Shown: in pieces, positions 36,900-46,627 of the stretch
Layout: every line of letters starts with the position of its first letter
How positions within the stretch are numbered: the first letter of the stretch is position 1
Assembly: GCF_038443385.1 (NCBI RefSeq)
Contig: NZ_CP151726.1
Span: 2,356,001-2,420,000, forward strand
Length of the DNA: 64,000 nucleotides
Direction: 5' to 3'
Origin: Stieleria varia
GTDB lineage: Bacteria > Planctomycetota > Planctomycetia > Pirellulales > Pirellulaceae
The notes under the pieces: model-generated
What the model was told of the DNA's origin: nothing
Database searches by the model: none
The model's input: the letters and a program-made list of their open reading frames with translations, nothing else
Program-made: the position numbers and the translations under genes

Positions 36900-37820
36900 A
36901 TGTCGACTCACTCTCGTCGTCCCGGCAATCCGCCACCCTCTGTGGTTCGTCGCCGGCAAGCGGTGACGCGTCCGCAACCGCTCGATGAAGAAGAGTATAT
37001 CGAGCAGGCGCACCTTTACGAACTGCTACGGCTGCGCACCGCAGAGCAGATGCCCATCCAGGAGTTGCTTGAGCAGTTGCGTCACGAGGTGTTGGCGACA
37101 ACAAAACTGCCGATGGCGATGGAATACTTGCTCACCGAAGTCAAGCATTCCGGTCTGCTGGCTCCGGCGATGCAACGGATGGGGCACTACTTCACCGACT
37201 TTCAAACCTATCTGATCCGCCAAAGCGAGGAGGATACGGGGCGTTTCCTGATGGGCACGGCGTTGCAAATCATGGAGGCCGAAGTCAAGTTTCGCATTCA
37301 GGGTGCGACGCCCGCCGGGATGTTTTTGTTTCAGTTCGAAGTCCTTTGTCGCAACCGTCTGAGTTACGACAAGGGATTGACGGCGATCAGCAACGATCCG
37401 ATTTTTGATGACGATTGGTCCAAATGGATTCTTGGCATGCGTGCTCAGATCGGTCTGGTGGAACTGAGCGATTTGTTGTTCTTGGTCAGTGACGAGTACA
37501 AACGCCGATTGCTAGAGGCCGGCGAGTCCATCGAGAACAAAGGACCGTTCCTGTTTGGCGAAAAGGAAGGCCGAATCGCATTTGCCAACCGACGCAAGGA
37601 TCCGTTGTTTCTTTTCGGCGCCCTGCAGCGGCATCTGGGCTATCCTAAGGTGCCTCGCATCATCAAGACTGACCCCAATGTGGATCTGGTTCCTCAGTTG
37701 GCGCGGAGACTGGAACGATTAGAAGCCAGGATCGGTTTGATGGAGGAAGAACGTCGCGCGGGCTTGGACATCACCAAGTTCTACGAGCAAAACAAACACC
37801 GATTGAAACTGCCGGAGTGA
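36900..37820 (+). CDS. Conserved hypothetical protein
   Basis: A 306-residue protein, soluble, with no domain I recognise. ATG 36900 (MSTHSRRPGNPPPSVVRRRQ) is chosen over an in-frame ATG 72 bp upstream because the added residues (MFVWICVSTDAFFPD) look non-coding, though the ribosome-binding site is weak. The centre is helical (YLLTEVKHSGLLAPAMQRMG, GTALQIMEAEVKFRIQGATP), and the C-terminus holds a short coiled coil (LARRLERLEARIGLMEEERR). It lies between fabF and the DUF1080 gene, whose start follows 3 bp after its stop. Confidence 0.85.
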   Translation: MSTHSRRPGNPPPSVVRRRQAVTRPQPLDEEEYIEQAHLYELLRLRTAEQMPIQELLEQLRHEVLATTKLPMAMEYLLTEVKHSGLLAPAMQRMGHYFTDFQTYLIRQSEEDTGRFLMGTALQIMEAEVKFRIQGATPAGMFLFQFEVLCRNRLSYDKGLTAISNDPIFDDDWSKWILGMRAQIGLVELSDLLFLVSDEYKRRLLEAGESIENKGPFLFGEKEGRIAFANRRKDPLFLFGALQRHLGYPKVPRIIKTDPNVDLVPQLARRLERLEARIGLMEEERRAGLDITKFYEQNKHRLKLPE

Positions 37821-37823
37821 ATC

Positions 37824-38597
37824 ATGCGTCATGGGTTGAATTCAACTGTTCTGTCAGGAACTGTAATCGCGGTGACGCTGGTCGCGTTGCTCTCACTGCC
37901 GGCACCCTTGTCCGCGGACGAACCGGAGTCCCCAGCCGTCGCGGTGCCCCAGTGGCGAGACTTGTTCAATGGCAAGGATCTCAGTGGCTGGATCGACGTC
38001 AACACCTCTCCGGAGACTTGGTCGGTTCGTGACGGCATGTTGATCTGTACGGGGCAACCGATCGGTGTGATGAGAAGTGATCGTCAATACGAGAACTTTA
38101 TCATCAGCGTCGAGTGGCGGCACATGGAACCGGGCGGCAACTCCGGCATGTTCTTGTGGTGTGATGCGGTTCCCTCCGGCAATCGTTTGCCCAAAGGCAT
38201 GGAAGTCCAGATGCTTGAGCTGGACTGGGTCAATCAGCACAAGGGCGCCGATGGGACACTGCCGCCGATCGCCTACGTCCACGGTGAATTATTCGGCGCG
38301 GGCGGCATGACGGCCATCCCCACCAATCCGCGTGGCAACCGCAGCAAGTCTGTCGAGAATCGTTGCCTCGGAGTGGGACAATGGAATCATTACTTGATCG
38401 TCGCCATCGATGGTTCGGTGCAGTTGTCTGTCAACGGCAAATTCGTCAACAGCATCCGTGAAGCGTCGGTGCGTAACGGCTACATCTGCCTAGAATCCGA
38501 AGGACGTGAGATTCACTTTCGCAACATGCGGATCATGGAACTACCAGGCGGCATGGCCGATGAAAGCAATACCGCCCCGTTGATCGATGCCCCTTGA
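37824..38597 (+). CDS. Secreted DUF1080 (3-keto-disaccharide hydrolase-like) protein
   Basis: A 257-residue exported protein. [20 protein letters not shown] begins a signal peptide ending near PLSADEP. The DUF1080 concanavalin-like fold is shown by [68 protein letters not shown] and [19 protein letters not shown]. Members of this large planctomycete family act on glycosides, and some hydrolyse 3-keto-disaccharides; the substrate here is unknown. It starts 3 bp after the conserved hypothetical gene and is probably cotranscribed with it. Confidence 0.93.
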   Translation: MRHGLNSTVLSGTVIAVTLVALLSLPAPLSADEPESPAVAVPQWRDLFNGKDLSGWIDVNTSPETWSVRDGMLICTGQPIGVMRSDRQYENFIISVEWRHMEPGGNSGMFLWCDAVPSGNRLPKGMEVQMLELDWVNQHKGADGTLPPIAYVHGELFGAGGMTAIPTNPRGNRSKSVENRCLGVGQWNHYLIVAIDGSVQLSVNGKFVNSIREASVRNGYICLESEGREIHFRNMRIMELPGGMADESNTAPLIDAP

Positions 38598-38775
38598 TTG
38601 TTGACGCTTGAGTTTTCAATGGGCATCAGGTCATCGAAATGGAATCAAAACCGAATCATCAAGAATTCTCGGACCGGTTGCACTTGAGCGGCGGGAGATG
38701 GATAAAATGAACTCTCTGCATACTGCGATCTGATTAACTCCCATTCCCATTCCCTTTCCCTATTCGTCTGTCCAA

Positions 38776-39480
38776 GTGTCCGAAGAATCTGATCCCAAAC
38801 CGTCGCCGATTTCCGATAAAGCACAACGCGTTCTCGGGGTGTTGGTCGAGAAAGCCAAGACAACGCCTGACAACTATCCGCTCAGCTTGGCGGGGTTGGT
38901 CAGTGGTTGTAATCAAAAATCCAATCGTTCACCGGTGATGGATTTGGACGAAGACGATGTCTTGTTGGCATTGGACGAGTTGCGAGAACGTGGCGCGGCA
39001 CGCGAGGTTCAAGGCAATGGACGTGTGACCAAGTATCGCCATGCGGCCTATGAATGGCTGGGCGTGGACAGCCCCGGCGCGGCAATCATGACGGAACTGC
39101 TGCTCCGTGGTCCGCAAACGATCGGCGAACTTCGCACGCGTGCGTCCCGGATGTACAAGCTGGATGATTTAGAGACGACCAAGCAGGTATTGAAAGAGCT
39201 GGAAGACAAGCAGCTCGTTGAATCTCTTTCGCCGCCGGGACGCGGGCAGACATTCGCTCACAAACTCTACACGACGCAGGATCGACTGTACTTGGACGCA
39301 CGGATGGCCAAGCAAGCAGCGGCATCTGAATCGGACGCTGGGAGTACAGCAACAGCACAACCCCGTTCTGCAGTGCCCAGTGAATCCAAGAGCGCTGTCG
39401 ATCAATTGATTGCTCGATTGGACAAAGTCACCGAGCGGATCGATGATTTGGAAGCCCGATTGAAGGCGTTGGAATCGTAA
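38776..39480 (+). CDS. YceH-family (DUF480) winged-helix protein
   Basis: A 234-residue cytoplasmic protein from GTG 38776 (VSEESDPKPSPISDKAQRVL). The family's two winged-helix units are seen: RVLGVLVEKAKTTPDNYPLS with NQKSNRSPVMDLDEDDVLLA, and MTELLLRGPQTIGELRTRAS with RMYKLDDLETTKQVLKELED. A 60-residue C-terminal extension ends in a coiled coil (AVDQLIARLDKVTERIDDLE). No biochemical role is established for the family. It stands alone, about 180 bp after the DUF1080 gene. Confidence 0.92.
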   Translation: MSEESDPKPSPISDKAQRVLGVLVEKAKTTPDNYPLSLAGLVSGCNQKSNRSPVMDLDEDDVLLALDELRERGAAREVQGNGRVTKYRHAAYEWLGVDSPGAAIMTELLLRGPQTIGELRTRASRMYKLDDLETTKQVLKELEDKQLVESLSPPGRGQTFAHKLYTTQDRLYLDARMAKQAAASESDAGSTATAQPRSAVPSESKSAVDQLIARLDKVTERIDDLEARLKALES

Positions 39481-39804
39481 GACGGCCACGCTTGGCCGAT
39501 GCTCTAATCAACTGCCTTTTGACTTTGTGAGCCGCAAGGCGCTGGACTGCTCAAAGTTTGCTGTTGTGTCTTTTATGGTTTGCGCAAGTTTTCTGTCACA
39601 TCCACCGGCGCAGCCGGGGGAGGTCGGATCGAGCGAAGCAAGATCCGGGAGGGGGCCTACACGCCGCAAACCGCGTTGGTGAACCTATTGCTTCACCCAT
39701 ACCCCCTCCCTCGCATTCGCCTAAACGGCTCTGCTCGACCTCCCCCAAGTTCCTTGGAGACTGCTGATTTAGTCGTGTTGCATTGTGTCTGTGAGCCGAT
39801 GGCG
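39481..39804. repeat. Intergenic stretch filled with interspersed repeats
   Basis: It contains an inverted copy of the GGAGGTGACA/GAGCAGTCCAGCGC repeat (about 39540-39630) and GAGACTGCTGATTTAGT near 39757, a sequence also found near 46385 and, inverted, at 41605. No credible gene is seen. It ends at the CTAG where the IS1380-like element is inserted. Confidence 0.6.
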
Positions 39805-41544
39805 CTAGCCCGGATATTGCATCCGAAAATTTGTTTCCCCCTATAGCGCAAGAGCCTTAGTCCTGGTATGCATTGGAGTTACAACACTTCACACATCCCA
39901 AGCCCAAGGCTCTCGGCAATGACAAAGCGTAATCGAAAACGAGCTGCACTGAAACGCCTCCGTCGCCAAGCTGTCGAGTTTGATTTTGATGGCGGAACGC
40001 TCACGTCCGACGCCGGATTGCTACTGCTTCGCGAAGTCGATCAACGACTCGGCCTGATCCGCCGAGTCGACGCTTGTATTGCCGATCCACGCGATCCTAT
40101 CTACACCGCACATCCGCAGGCCGAGATCCTGACCAGTCGTATCTTTGGAATTGCGGCAGGCTACGAGGACGGCAACGATCACGCCCACTTGCGGCATGAT
40201 GCAGCCTTTCAAGTCGCTGCCGGACGCACACCTGCACAGAATGACTATGACAGCGACGAACACGTTCCTTTGGCCAGTCCGTCAACGCATTCACGTTTCG
40301 AAAATCGTGTCGATCGCAAAGCGATGCTGGCTATCCACGAAGAAATCGTAAACACCTTTCTGGACAGCTACGAGAAACCGCCCGAAGAAATCACGTTGGA
40401 CTATGATGCCACAGATGATCCGACGCACGGCAATCAAGACAAAAACTACTTCAATGGATTCTACGACGGCCACTGTTTTCTGCCGCTGTACGTGTTCTGT
40501 GGCTATCAGTTGCTTGTCGCCTACTTACGTCCCAGCAGTTTTGGCGCAGCCCATCACGCTCGCGCGGTGACCAAACTGCTGGTTCAAAAGATTCGTTCGC
40601 GATGGCCGGAGACGAAAATCATTTTACGTGGCGATGGCGGATATTCTGATGAAAGACTCATGCGTTGGTGCGATAAAAACGACGTCTACTATGTCTTCGG
40701 ATTGCCCAAGAACAACGTCTTGATCCGCAATATTGCCTGCGAAATGACCCGTGCTCGACTTGAGCATTTGAAATTTAAATCCACGCGAACGCTTTTCAAG
40801 TGGTTCCGTTATCGCACTCAGGAAACATGGGACCGTCATCGCTGGGTTCTCGGCAAGGCGGAGCACGGCGACAAGGGAGCCAACCCGCGTTTCGTCGTGA
40901 CAAACCTGCCCAGTGCCCAAGGGATCGTCGAGCCGACTTATCATCGCCCTCGCGTGGACGGCAAACAGGTTCGACAAATCCTCGATCCTGGAACGATCTG
41001 CAGTGTTGCTTGGAACCCGAAGGATTTCTATCGAGAACGTTATTGTCAGCGTTGTGAAATGGAGAATCGGATCAAGGAACAACAGATGTGTTTGTTTGCC
41101 GATCGAACCAGCTGCACAGACTTCATGGCCAATCAGTTTCGTTTGATTCTGTCGTCGTTGGCGTATGTGTTGGTCGACGGAATCCGCCGGTTGGCACTTC
41201 AGGGCACTACACATGCTCGGATGCGTGTGGATACGATCCGCTTGCGTCTGTTCAAGATTGCCGCGCGAGTGCGCGTGACTTGTCGGCGAGTGATTTTTCA
41301 CCTTCCGACTCACTGCCCTAGCGCGAGTCTCTTTAACGAAGTCATGGCGCGTCTTTGCCGAAGCGACTAAGGGCGGCAACCCTCGAGGAAAACGCAACCA
41401 CGAAGCGAATCATTCGCTTGGGGGAGGGGGGGCCTTCTGCGCGGCGCTGCGAAAGCCCCCATCAAAATCAAATCATTTCCCAAAAGCGGACGTATCGAAC
41501 TCGCAACCCCGCGTCAATAACCGATGGATGCAATATCCGGGCTA
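39805..41544 (+). mobile_element. IS1380-like insertion sequence with CTAG target duplication
   Basis: Element 39809-41540 (1732 bp) with 16-bp perfect inverted ends CCCGGATATTGCATCC, flanked on both sides by CTAG. The empty site is preserved as an inverted copy at about 41830-41887: joining the left flank (GTGAGCCGATGGCG), one CTAG and the right flank (CCACGGGC) gives nearly that sequence. The element holds one intact transposase gene. Its ends resemble those of MITE copies A-D. Confidence 0.9.
39919..41370 (+). CDS. IS1380-family DDE transposase
   Basis: A 483-residue transposase starting at ATG 39919 (MTKRNRKRAALKRLRRQAVE); an in-frame ATG 51 bp upstream is possible. Family features: FDFDGGTLTSDAGLLLLREV at the N-terminus, ITLDYDATDDPTHGNQDKNY (first catalytic Asp), KIILRGDGGYSDERLMRWCD (second Asp), and the late QRCEMENRIKEQQMCLFADR (Glu). 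The reading frame is undamaged, so the element could still be active and could mobilise the MITE copies that share its termini. Codon use and G+C look like those of the host. Confidence 0.93.
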   Translation: MTKRNRKRAALKRLRRQAVEFDFDGGTLTSDAGLLLLREVDQRLGLIRRVDACIADPRDPIYTAHPQAEILTSRIFGIAAGYEDGNDHAHLRHDAAFQVAAGRTPAQNDYDSDEHVPLASPSTHSRFENRVDRKAMLAIHEEIVNTFLDSYEKPPEEITLDYDATDDPTHGNQDKNYFNGFYDGHCFLPLYVFCGYQLLVAYLRPSSFGAAHHARAVTKLLVQKIRSRWPETKIILRGDGGYSDERLMRWCDKNDVYYVFGLPKNNVLIRNIACEMTRARLEHLKFKSTRTLFKWFRYRTQETWDRHRWVLGKAEHGDKGANPRFVVTNLPSAQGIVEPTYHRPRVDGKQVRQILDPGTICSVAWNPKDFYRERYCQRCEMENRIKEQQMCLFADRTSCTDFMANQFRLILSSLAYVLVDGIRRLALQGTTHARMRVDTIRLRLFKIAARVRVTCRRVIFHLPTHCPSASLFNEVMARLCRSD

Positions 41545-41698
41545 GCCACGGGCTTCGAAGGGTTCCGTCAACACCATTAGGCCCGCGGCTAGCGCCTTGC
41601 GGCTCACTAAATCAGCAGTCTCCCTTGGGGGAGGTGACAAAAAATAGAACGGTGGCTTCGAAAAGACGTGTCAACAGCAAACTTTGAGCAGTCCAGCG

Positions 41699-41823
41699 CT
41701 AGCGGGCTGTTGATTTAATCGAAATTGGGAACGCAAGGGTGAGCCGTGGGCCGTAAGGCACCGGGCAATGCGGTAGGCCCGGCCGCTTACGCGTCGCGGC
41801 TCACTAAATCAACGGCCCGCTAG
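41699..41823. mobile_element. Second MITE-like element, 117 bp, CTAG-bounded (copy F)
   Basis: Element 41703-41819 between CTAG tetramers. Ends CGGGCTGTTGATTTA and, inverted, CGGGCCGTTGATTTA match at 14 of 15 positions. The inside contains a palindrome (GTGAGCCGTGGGCCGTAAG with CTTACGCGTCGCGGCTCAC). A near-identical copy lies at 51910-52018. Confidence 0.75.
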
Positions 41824-41944
41824 CCGCGGGCCCCAGTGGTGTTGACGAAACCCTGCGAGGCCCGTGGCTAGCGCCATCGGCTCACAGACATTACGCTACA
41901 CGACACCAAACGCCGCCTGCGACTTCGGCTGCGGGTCAAACGGC

Positions 41945-44900
41945 TCAGTCCCAGTCGCACAGGGATTCGATGTAGTCGGCAGAACCGTCTCGTTTCCACG
42001 GGTCCAACTGATCTTGGCTCTTGAGTTGTTGGCCGCGACGCATGGGAACGACAAAGAATCGTGAATCGAGTTCAGGCAGCGTTGTCATGTCGCCCCACAG
42101 TTTTTCGAATTGTGCGACGGGGAAGACATCTTCTTGAGCGTGTCCCCAACGCTTCTTGACTTCTTTGAGCGTCACATAAGTCGGCATGCGGGCTGCCAAG
42201 CCTCGCACGGCTGCGTCAACCACAATCGAGTCACCCAGTTGATCACGCGTCAGTCCGAAGGCGGAGAGTAATTGATCGATGTCGATCCAAGTCGTCATGG
42301 AGTTGTAGTAGGTCAATGCGAATTCGGCTTGTTCGTTGGGCATCGCCAGGCCTTCGACTAATTGCGGGCGTCCATTGACCAACGCCAAGCCGCCACCGCG
42401 ATCCTCCAGTCGTCGCGTGATGACTTCGAACGACAACGCGTTGCCTGCATCGATGTGCAATCCCAGCAGGCCGGGATCAACGCTTGCGCCGAGTGTATCG
42501 ATGTTGTGTAGCAGCAAGTATTTCAACTCGGGCTGTTCGCTGAGCATTTGATTCAGCAAGCCGTTTCGCAGCAAGTTGGGGATTTCGTACCAATGTCCCA
42601 CGGGGTGCATGCATTGATTGGGCAGGTTGTCGGTGTAATCGCTCGCTTCGCCCGCCGACTTGGCCCAACCGATCAAAGCGTTGCGGAGACTCTCACGGAC
42701 CTTTTGCTGCTGTTCGTCCAGCACTTGCTGCGAGATTTCCTCCCACATGAAGCGCAGGTCGCGGACCATCGGAACCATTCGCAGCCCGACGCTGCGCCCG
42801 GTGGAAACGTGTACGGGACCGTCGAAACCGAATTGATCCTGGTCGGCCAAATGTTGACGAATCGGCTGATCCGTCAGATAGCTGGTGGTGAACACATGGG
42901 GGATCACGCCGCCGTGAGTCTTGGTTGTCGCCCGGTTCTTGGCCAAGTGGACTTCGAGGAAACTGCGGTGACGTCCGCCGAATCGGTTGAAGGGATGCAA
43001 TGCCTTGCACACGCCGGCACCTTGCGTCCAGCGGCTTCCGACACCGGCGGCCAAGGTCACGACGGCGACTTCACCGTTGCGGATGGCGTTGGAGCCGAGC
43101 TGGACGTGGCGAGATCCGGCACCCTCACGCACGTCGACGACATCCTGGGGTCGCACTTCGGTGATGGTGGTGCTGCGGGAAAGTCGATTCTGTGACAGAC
43201 CGATACGTCCGCTCTTGAGGTCACCGCGGACGGCTTCGTGTTGTTCACGATCGAATCCGATTTGAGCCAGCAGTTGCTGTAATGATGCTTCGCGGTGTTC
43301 GTCGCTGATCGCGTGAGGCAGCACACTGCTGAGCAACAGGGTCGCGGTTTCACTGCCGCCGACGGTTTGTTGGCATCGACGTCCGATTTGCAGCAGCTCC
43401 TCGCGGGTAGAGTCGGACAGATCACGAAGCGGCGTTCGGAGCAAACGTGGCAAGACCAGTTGATAATAGCGATCGGGCATGGCCGCTTCATCGCCGCAAA
43501 ATAGTTCGGCAAAGCTGCCTTGATCGTTGATTTGGAAATCGTAAACGACGGGGTCCATCGCGAACGGCAATGCCGTTTGCATTTCACGTTTGATTCGGAC
43601 CATCGTTTCACCGAGCCAAGTCTGTGCCTGCGATTTGATTTGGGGATCAAACAAGAATCCCATGCCGCCGCCAGACATACCGCCGAGCATGACGAAGCCC
43701 CAAAACTGGTCGCCGTACTGCTGACGACACGCGTCGATGAGCCGATCGGTGAACCGGTTGGTGGCCCACGGGATGATGGTTTGCAGAGGGCCGACAAAAT
43801 TTCGCGTCGTGGCTCGACCGATGGCCTGGATGTCGCCCGCCGCGATGGCCTCGACGACTTCATCGAGCACCTTCATTGCTTCGGCCCGCCCCGCCCATTC
43901 GCGCTCACTGCGTAGTAAGTAATGCTCGGTCACCATCTCGAGGATGGGGCCGACATTTTGCGCCATGCCGCCGTGAACCAGAACGAGCGAGTCCTGTAGT
44001 TTTTGTCGAGTCTCGGGCGATGCATCCTGGGGGCCGAGGACTTTGTGAACCGGCATCAAGCGACCACGGCTGATGCCATATTCAGGGTCACCCGGCTCCG
44101 CCGTGGTGCCTTCGATCAGTTTGATGCCCGGCCAAACTCCTCCGCTGTCTTGCCAGCCTCCGCCGCTACCGCCGAGCCATTCGCCCAAGATGGCGCGCGC
44201 GGCGACCAGTCGGCGGTCGTTTTCCTCCAGTCGCCCGGTCAGTGCTTGGACTTGGCCGGTCGCTCGCATCAAGATCGAAATGAGCGAACCGAGCAGATTG
44301 GTGGAGACGGCCAGGCGAGAGCCTTTGGGGATGTCGTTGATTTTGCTGACCAACTCCAGGCCTTTGCCGGGACCGGCCAATCTTTCCAGCAGCTCCGACA
44401 TCGGACGTCCGCATCCTTCCAAACCCGGAGGGACGATCCCTGCAGCGATGACGGCTGCTTTGAGCAGTCCCAGGTAGTCACGGGCAAAGTCGAACATCTC
44501 GCCGATTTCGGTGATCTCAGCGGTTGCCCCGAGATCGACGCTGGCAAGACGGAAAACGGGTTCGTCGATGACACGCAAGTAGGTTTCGATGGGCGGGCGT
44601 GAACATTCGTCGCGCCCACGTACGCCCAGGTCGACGGAGATGTTCAGGACACGCGCGCCCTCGGGATAATCCATCCCCAAAAAGAAGATGTCGCTCCAGG
44701 CGCTGTGCGAAAGGTCCATGCGGACAGCCGTGGTTTCTCGCATCAGCGGCGTCGCGCCCGTTGCGGCGTCCTCCACCAACAACTCGGGACGCAGTCGCAG
44801 GGGGTGATCGGCGGGGTGACCGAGCCGGAACATCCACTGGTTTCCTTTGACCGTTCGTACACTGCGACGTACTTGGTCGGCCAGCGTTTGGAAACCCAAC

Positions 44901-45265
44901 TGATGGTAGGCTTGGGCCAAGGCGCTGCTGAGTCCATCGCTCGGCCCCGACTTGGTTTGCTGTTCCAAGAACGTATCGATGGCTTCGACGAATCGACGTG
45001 ACAGCAAGTGCTCGTAGCCTTCGTAGGGAATCAACCCCGTGTGCTGCGTTCCCAGTCGCTCTGGCAAGTGATAGCGATAGATCGCTGACAAAAAGAACAA
45101 CGCACGGACTCGATGATACAGATTGGGTTGACCGCGACGAAACGCGTCCAATGCCGAGGTGTGTTCCAAGAGCTGATCCAACGACGCCTCGCCGCACACG
45201 CTTTCCAGCGATCGGTGGCGGATGCTGTCATGTTCGGACAGAATGATTTCGATCAAGGGGTTCAT
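41945..45265 (-). CDS. GHMP-kinase / UDPGP-type nucleotidyltransferase fusion
   Basis: A 1106-residue cytoplasmic enzyme with two sugar-activating modules. The middle (about 290-560) is GHMP-kinase-like: KGSRLAVSTNLLGSLISILM, LGGSGGGWQDSGGVWPGIKL and the glycine-rich MLGGMSGGGMGFLFDP. The C-terminal third is UDPGP-like: VVTLAAGVGSRWTQGAGVCK near 740, LLLHNIDTLGASVDPGLLG and ITRRLEDRGGGLALVNGRPQ. The likely scheme is phosphorylation of a free sugar, then transfer to a nucleotide, as in FKP-type enzymes but with the modules in the opposite order. It starts in a 4-bp overlap with the GalU-like gene. Sugar and nucleotide are unknown; the first ~230 residues are unassigned. Confidence 0.85.
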   Translation of the reverse strand: MNPLIEIILSEHDSIRHRSLESVCGEASLDQLLEHTSALDAFRRGQPNLYHRVRALFFLSAIYRYHLPERLGTQHTGLIPYEGYEHLLSRRFVEAIDTFLEQQTKSGPSDGLSSALAQAYHQLGFQTLADQVRRSVRTVKGNQWMFRLGHPADHPLRLRPELLVEDAATGATPLMRETTAVRMDLSHSAWSDIFFLGMDYPEGARVLNISVDLGVRGRDECSRPPIETYLRVIDEPVFRLASVDLGATAEITEIGEMFDFARDYLGLLKAAVIAAGIVPPGLEGCGRPMSELLERLAGPGKGLELVSKINDIPKGSRLAVSTNLLGSLISILMRATGQVQALTGRLEENDRRLVAARAILGEWLGGSGGGWQDSGGVWPGIKLIEGTTAEPGDPEYGISRGRLMPVHKVLGPQDASPETRQKLQDSLVLVHGGMAQNVGPILEMVTEHYLLRSEREWAGRAEAMKVLDEVVEAIAAGDIQAIGRATTRNFVGPLQTIIPWATNRFTDRLIDACRQQYGDQFWGFVMLGGMSGGGMGFLFDPQIKSQAQTWLGETMVRIKREMQTALPFAMDPVVYDFQINDQGSFAELFCGDEAAMPDRYYQLVLPRLLRTPLRDLSDSTREELLQIGRRCQQTVGGSETATLLLSSVLPHAISDEHREASLQQLLAQIGFDREQHEAVRGDLKSGRIGLSQNRLSRSTTITEVRPQDVVDVREGAGSRHVQLGSNAIRNGEVAVVTLAAGVGSRWTQGAGVCKALHPFNRFGGRHRSFLEVHLAKNRATTKTHGGVIPHVFTTSYLTDQPIRQHLADQDQFGFDGPVHVSTGRSVGLRMVPMVRDLRFMWEEISQQVLDEQQQKVRESLRNALIGWAKSAGEASDYTDNLPNQCMHPVGHWYEIPNLLRNGLLNQMLSEQPELKYLLLHNIDTLGASVDPGLLGLHIDAGNALSFEVITRRLEDRGGGLALVNGRPQLVEGLAMPNEQAEFALTYYNSMTTWIDIDQLLSAFGLTRDQLGDSIVVDAAVRGLAARMPTYVTLKEVKKRWGHAQEDVFPVAQFEKLWGDMTTLPELDSRFFVVPMRRGQQLKSQDQLDPWKRDGSADYIESLCDWD

Positions 45266-46119
45266 TGGCCTGCCCCCGCCCCGATGTCTTTCGCCAACAG
45301 GTCGACCATCTCGGTCAAGATCAGGTCACGATCGCGACCGGAAAGTCCGATGGCCAGTTGGGCGATCAACAAACCGTAGCGAATGCCCAGGTTGTGCCGT
45401 GTGCCTTGGACTTCAAAGGCACAGTACTGATGTTTGGTTCTCAACACCTCCAGTGCATCGGAGAGTGTCGGCAAAATGGCAAGATCTGTGTGCAGTACTT
45501 GTTCGATTGCGGGCATGATGTCGGCGGTCAGCACGTGCATGCCAAAGAATCCCAGATAGTGCCCGCTTCGCAATCCCGCGGTGACCAGTTCCTGTTCGGC
45601 AAACGTCGGTGTGGGTTTTTCGACGACGCGATCGACGGTGTACAGGCCTTTTCGTTGGGCAACGTGTGTTCCCGAAACGATACCGAAATAGGGCAGCTTG
45701 TTTTCACGCGTGGCTTGCACCGCGGATACCGAGCACTCGCAATCACCAGCCACATCGATCAACTGTTTGGCACAAGCGACATCGGTTTGGCTGAGATAAA
45801 GGTGGTCTCCGACCAGATGCAAGAACGCATCGTTGCCGGTGAAGTCCTTCGCGCGATAAATTGCATCGGCGTATCCGAGAGACTTGGGCTGTTGCACAAA
45901 GTGCAGGCTACCCAAGTGTTCGCCGGATGCCAATTCATAAGCGGCCTGGTCTCCGGGTTTGATCACCACACAGATCTCCTCGACGCCTGCCGCGAGGGTT
46001 TCCTCGACGATCAACTGCAACGCTGTTTTATCGTCGCCATGGCGGCTGACGAGTTGCTGGAGGGGGAGCCGGTTTTGACGGGGGCCGGCGGCCGTGATGA
46101 CGGCTTTTCGAACCTGCAT
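45262..46119 (-). CDS. GalU-like UTP-sugar-1-phosphate uridylyltransferase
   Basis: A 285-residue nucleotidyltransferase from ATG 46119 (MQVRKAVITAAGPRQNRLPL); the longer frame adds an unlikely leader. The nucleotide loop reads KAVITAAGPRQNRLPLQQLV, altered from the usual AAGxGTRxxPxT. The GalU-type middle is LQLIVEETLAAGVEEICVVI, KSLGYADAIYRAKDFTGNDA, FLHLVGDHLYLS and VDRVVEKPTPTFAEQELVTA. The departures in the first loop leave true GalU activity open; it may be regulatory or use another sugar. Its TGA overlaps the ATG of the kinase/UDPGP fusion, so the two proteins are probably made together. Confidence 0.85.
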   Translation of the reverse strand: MQVRKAVITAAGPRQNRLPLQQLVSRHGDDKTALQLIVEETLAAGVEEICVVIKPGDQAAYELASGEHLGSLHFVQQPKSLGYADAIYRAKDFTGNDAFLHLVGDHLYLSQTDVACAKQLIDVAGDCECSVSAVQATRENKLPYFGIVSGTHVAQRKGLYTVDRVVEKPTPTFAEQELVTAGLRSGHYLGFFGMHVLTADIMPAIEQVLHTDLAILPTLSDALEVLRTKHQYCAFEVQGTRHNLGIRYGLLIAQLAIGLSGRDRDLILTEMVDLLAKDIGAGAGQ

Positions 46120-46444
46120 GATGAAGTCAACAGTACGGAGGAGAGACGGGGCGGCAAAGGAACCGAGGGCAAAAGCATTCGAAAGCAGTTCACCGGATGC
46201 CAATTCACCCGGTGAACAAAGCGTCAGGGTAGTCTGCTTTCGAAACGTCTGGACCGGGGGCGGGGGGCAATTGAAGTCGCCAAGGGCGGTCAGAAGACCA
46301 GCCGTCGGGGATGCAACGATTATGCAGACAGGGAGTTCGAAAGCTCAGGCGGATCGCTGGACGTAGGGAGTCCATCAGTGCAGAAGACTGCTGATTTAGT
46401 GAGCCGCAAGGCGTTAGCCGCGGGTAAAGCACCGCTGCCGGCGG

Positions 46445-46627
46445 CTAGCCCGGATTATTCACGCCACTGATTACAGCCTTCGCAATACGTTTGCACCAAA
46501 CGGTTTACGCAGATTGGCACGAAAACAGTCTGCGCATATCAGCCGCCACGCGATAGCGTCCGGTTTTCATGCCTTTACTGGGGAACCGGACGCTATCGCG
46601 TGCCGGCTGATGAATAATCCAGGCTAA
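46445..46627. mobile_element. MITE-like palindromic element, copy C
   Basis: Element 46449-46623 (175 bp), left border CTAG, right border CTAA. It is closely similar to copy B along its whole length (for example TCTGCGCATATCAGCCGCCA in both). The internal stem is 46549-46566 with 46583-46600. It lies in the ~745-bp gap between the GalU-like gene and sucA, among other repeats. Confidence 0.85.
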
